From NCBI RefSeq assembly GCF_014648035.1, contig NZ_BMQI01000033.1, positions 1 to 53,005 of the forward strand: a stretch of DNA of 53,005 bases. Direction: 5' to 3'. The notes beneath the pieces were generated by a model. The model saw nothing but the letters and a program-made list of their open reading frames with translations. It did no database searches and was not told where the DNA came from. The translations under genes were made by a program, and so were the position numbers. Below are positions 52,974 through 53,005 of the stretch, in pieces (position 1 is the first letter of the stretch; each line of letters begins with the position of its first letter). This DNA comes from Shewanella algicola (GTDB lineage Bacteria > Pseudomonadota > Gammaproteobacteria > Enterobacterales > Shewanellaceae).

Positions 52974-53005
52974 AAGTAGAATTTTCTCGTACTATATACG
53001 CAGGG

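Overview
The window reads as a chromosomal segment of a marine Shewanella (Gammaproteobacteria). The strongest reason is an intact 187-residue CymA, the tetraheme NapC/NirT-type menaquinol dehydrogenase at the centre of Shewanella anaerobic respiration. Around it lie rsmD, ftsYEX-rpoH, a menaquinone operon, cpxRA and ntrBC in an arrangement I recall from Shewanella. The sequence is moderately AT-rich, gene-dense and mostly vertically inherited core. No rRNA, tRNA or CRISPR array was seen.

Layout. (1) 1-2250: accessory end. A short, apparently truncated reductive-dehalogenase-like TAT protein diverges from a DmpR/XylR-type sigma-54 activator; a well-formed -24/-12 promoter faces the dehalogenase. 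(2) 2450-7670: plsB, an aromatic amino acid permease, a two-domain glyoxalase-fold protein, and a small membrane protein/lipoprotein pair. (3) 7766-13058 (minus): a copper/silver-type RND efflux pair (CusA- and CusB-like) plus a small Cys/His/Met-rich exported protein, with no outer-membrane channel gene. (4) 13413-24654: cymA, rsmD with a DUF1145 gene, ftsY-ftsE-ftsX, rpoH, then menD-menH-menC-menE on minus. Menaquinone made through the men genes is the electron carrier that CymA oxidises. (5) 24763-31448: Lrp-type regulator with a YjeH-type amino acid exporter, TerB and DUF2780 proteins, a YciC-like/DUF4145-Sel1/small membrane protein operon, and two paralogous small membrane proteins. (6) 31587-34194: LysR/Bcr-type efflux divergon with a clear inverted repeat, followed by a 281-bp MITE-like element. 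(7) 34307-40889: TapT-like tRNA modification enzyme, exported coiled-coil protein, zinc-ribbon methyltransferase, M20 amidohydrolase, a pair of M16 proteases and an exported unknown. (8) 40894-47988: DUF2956-trmL, an orphan solute-binding protein, cpxRA, a thioredoxin-DsbD-like fusion, cpxP with a perfect CpxR box, and fieF. (9) 48044-53005: a PAS-PAS-GGDEF protein with a degenerate active site, ntrBC preceded by overlapping NtrC sites, a DUF4124 protein and a ppnP that looks 5'-truncated.

Most interesting points: the sigma-54 dehalogenase control unit, whose sensor keeps the phenol-sensor zinc site but changes a ligand-contact residue; the thioredoxin-DsbD-like fusion facing cpxP across a CpxR box; the CusB-like adaptor with a recently duplicated metal-binding domain; the MITE that separates a transporter from its terminator; and the NtrC double site at ntrB. 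Starts were moved inward from the longest open frame wherever a Shine-Dalgarno sequence or family length argued for it.
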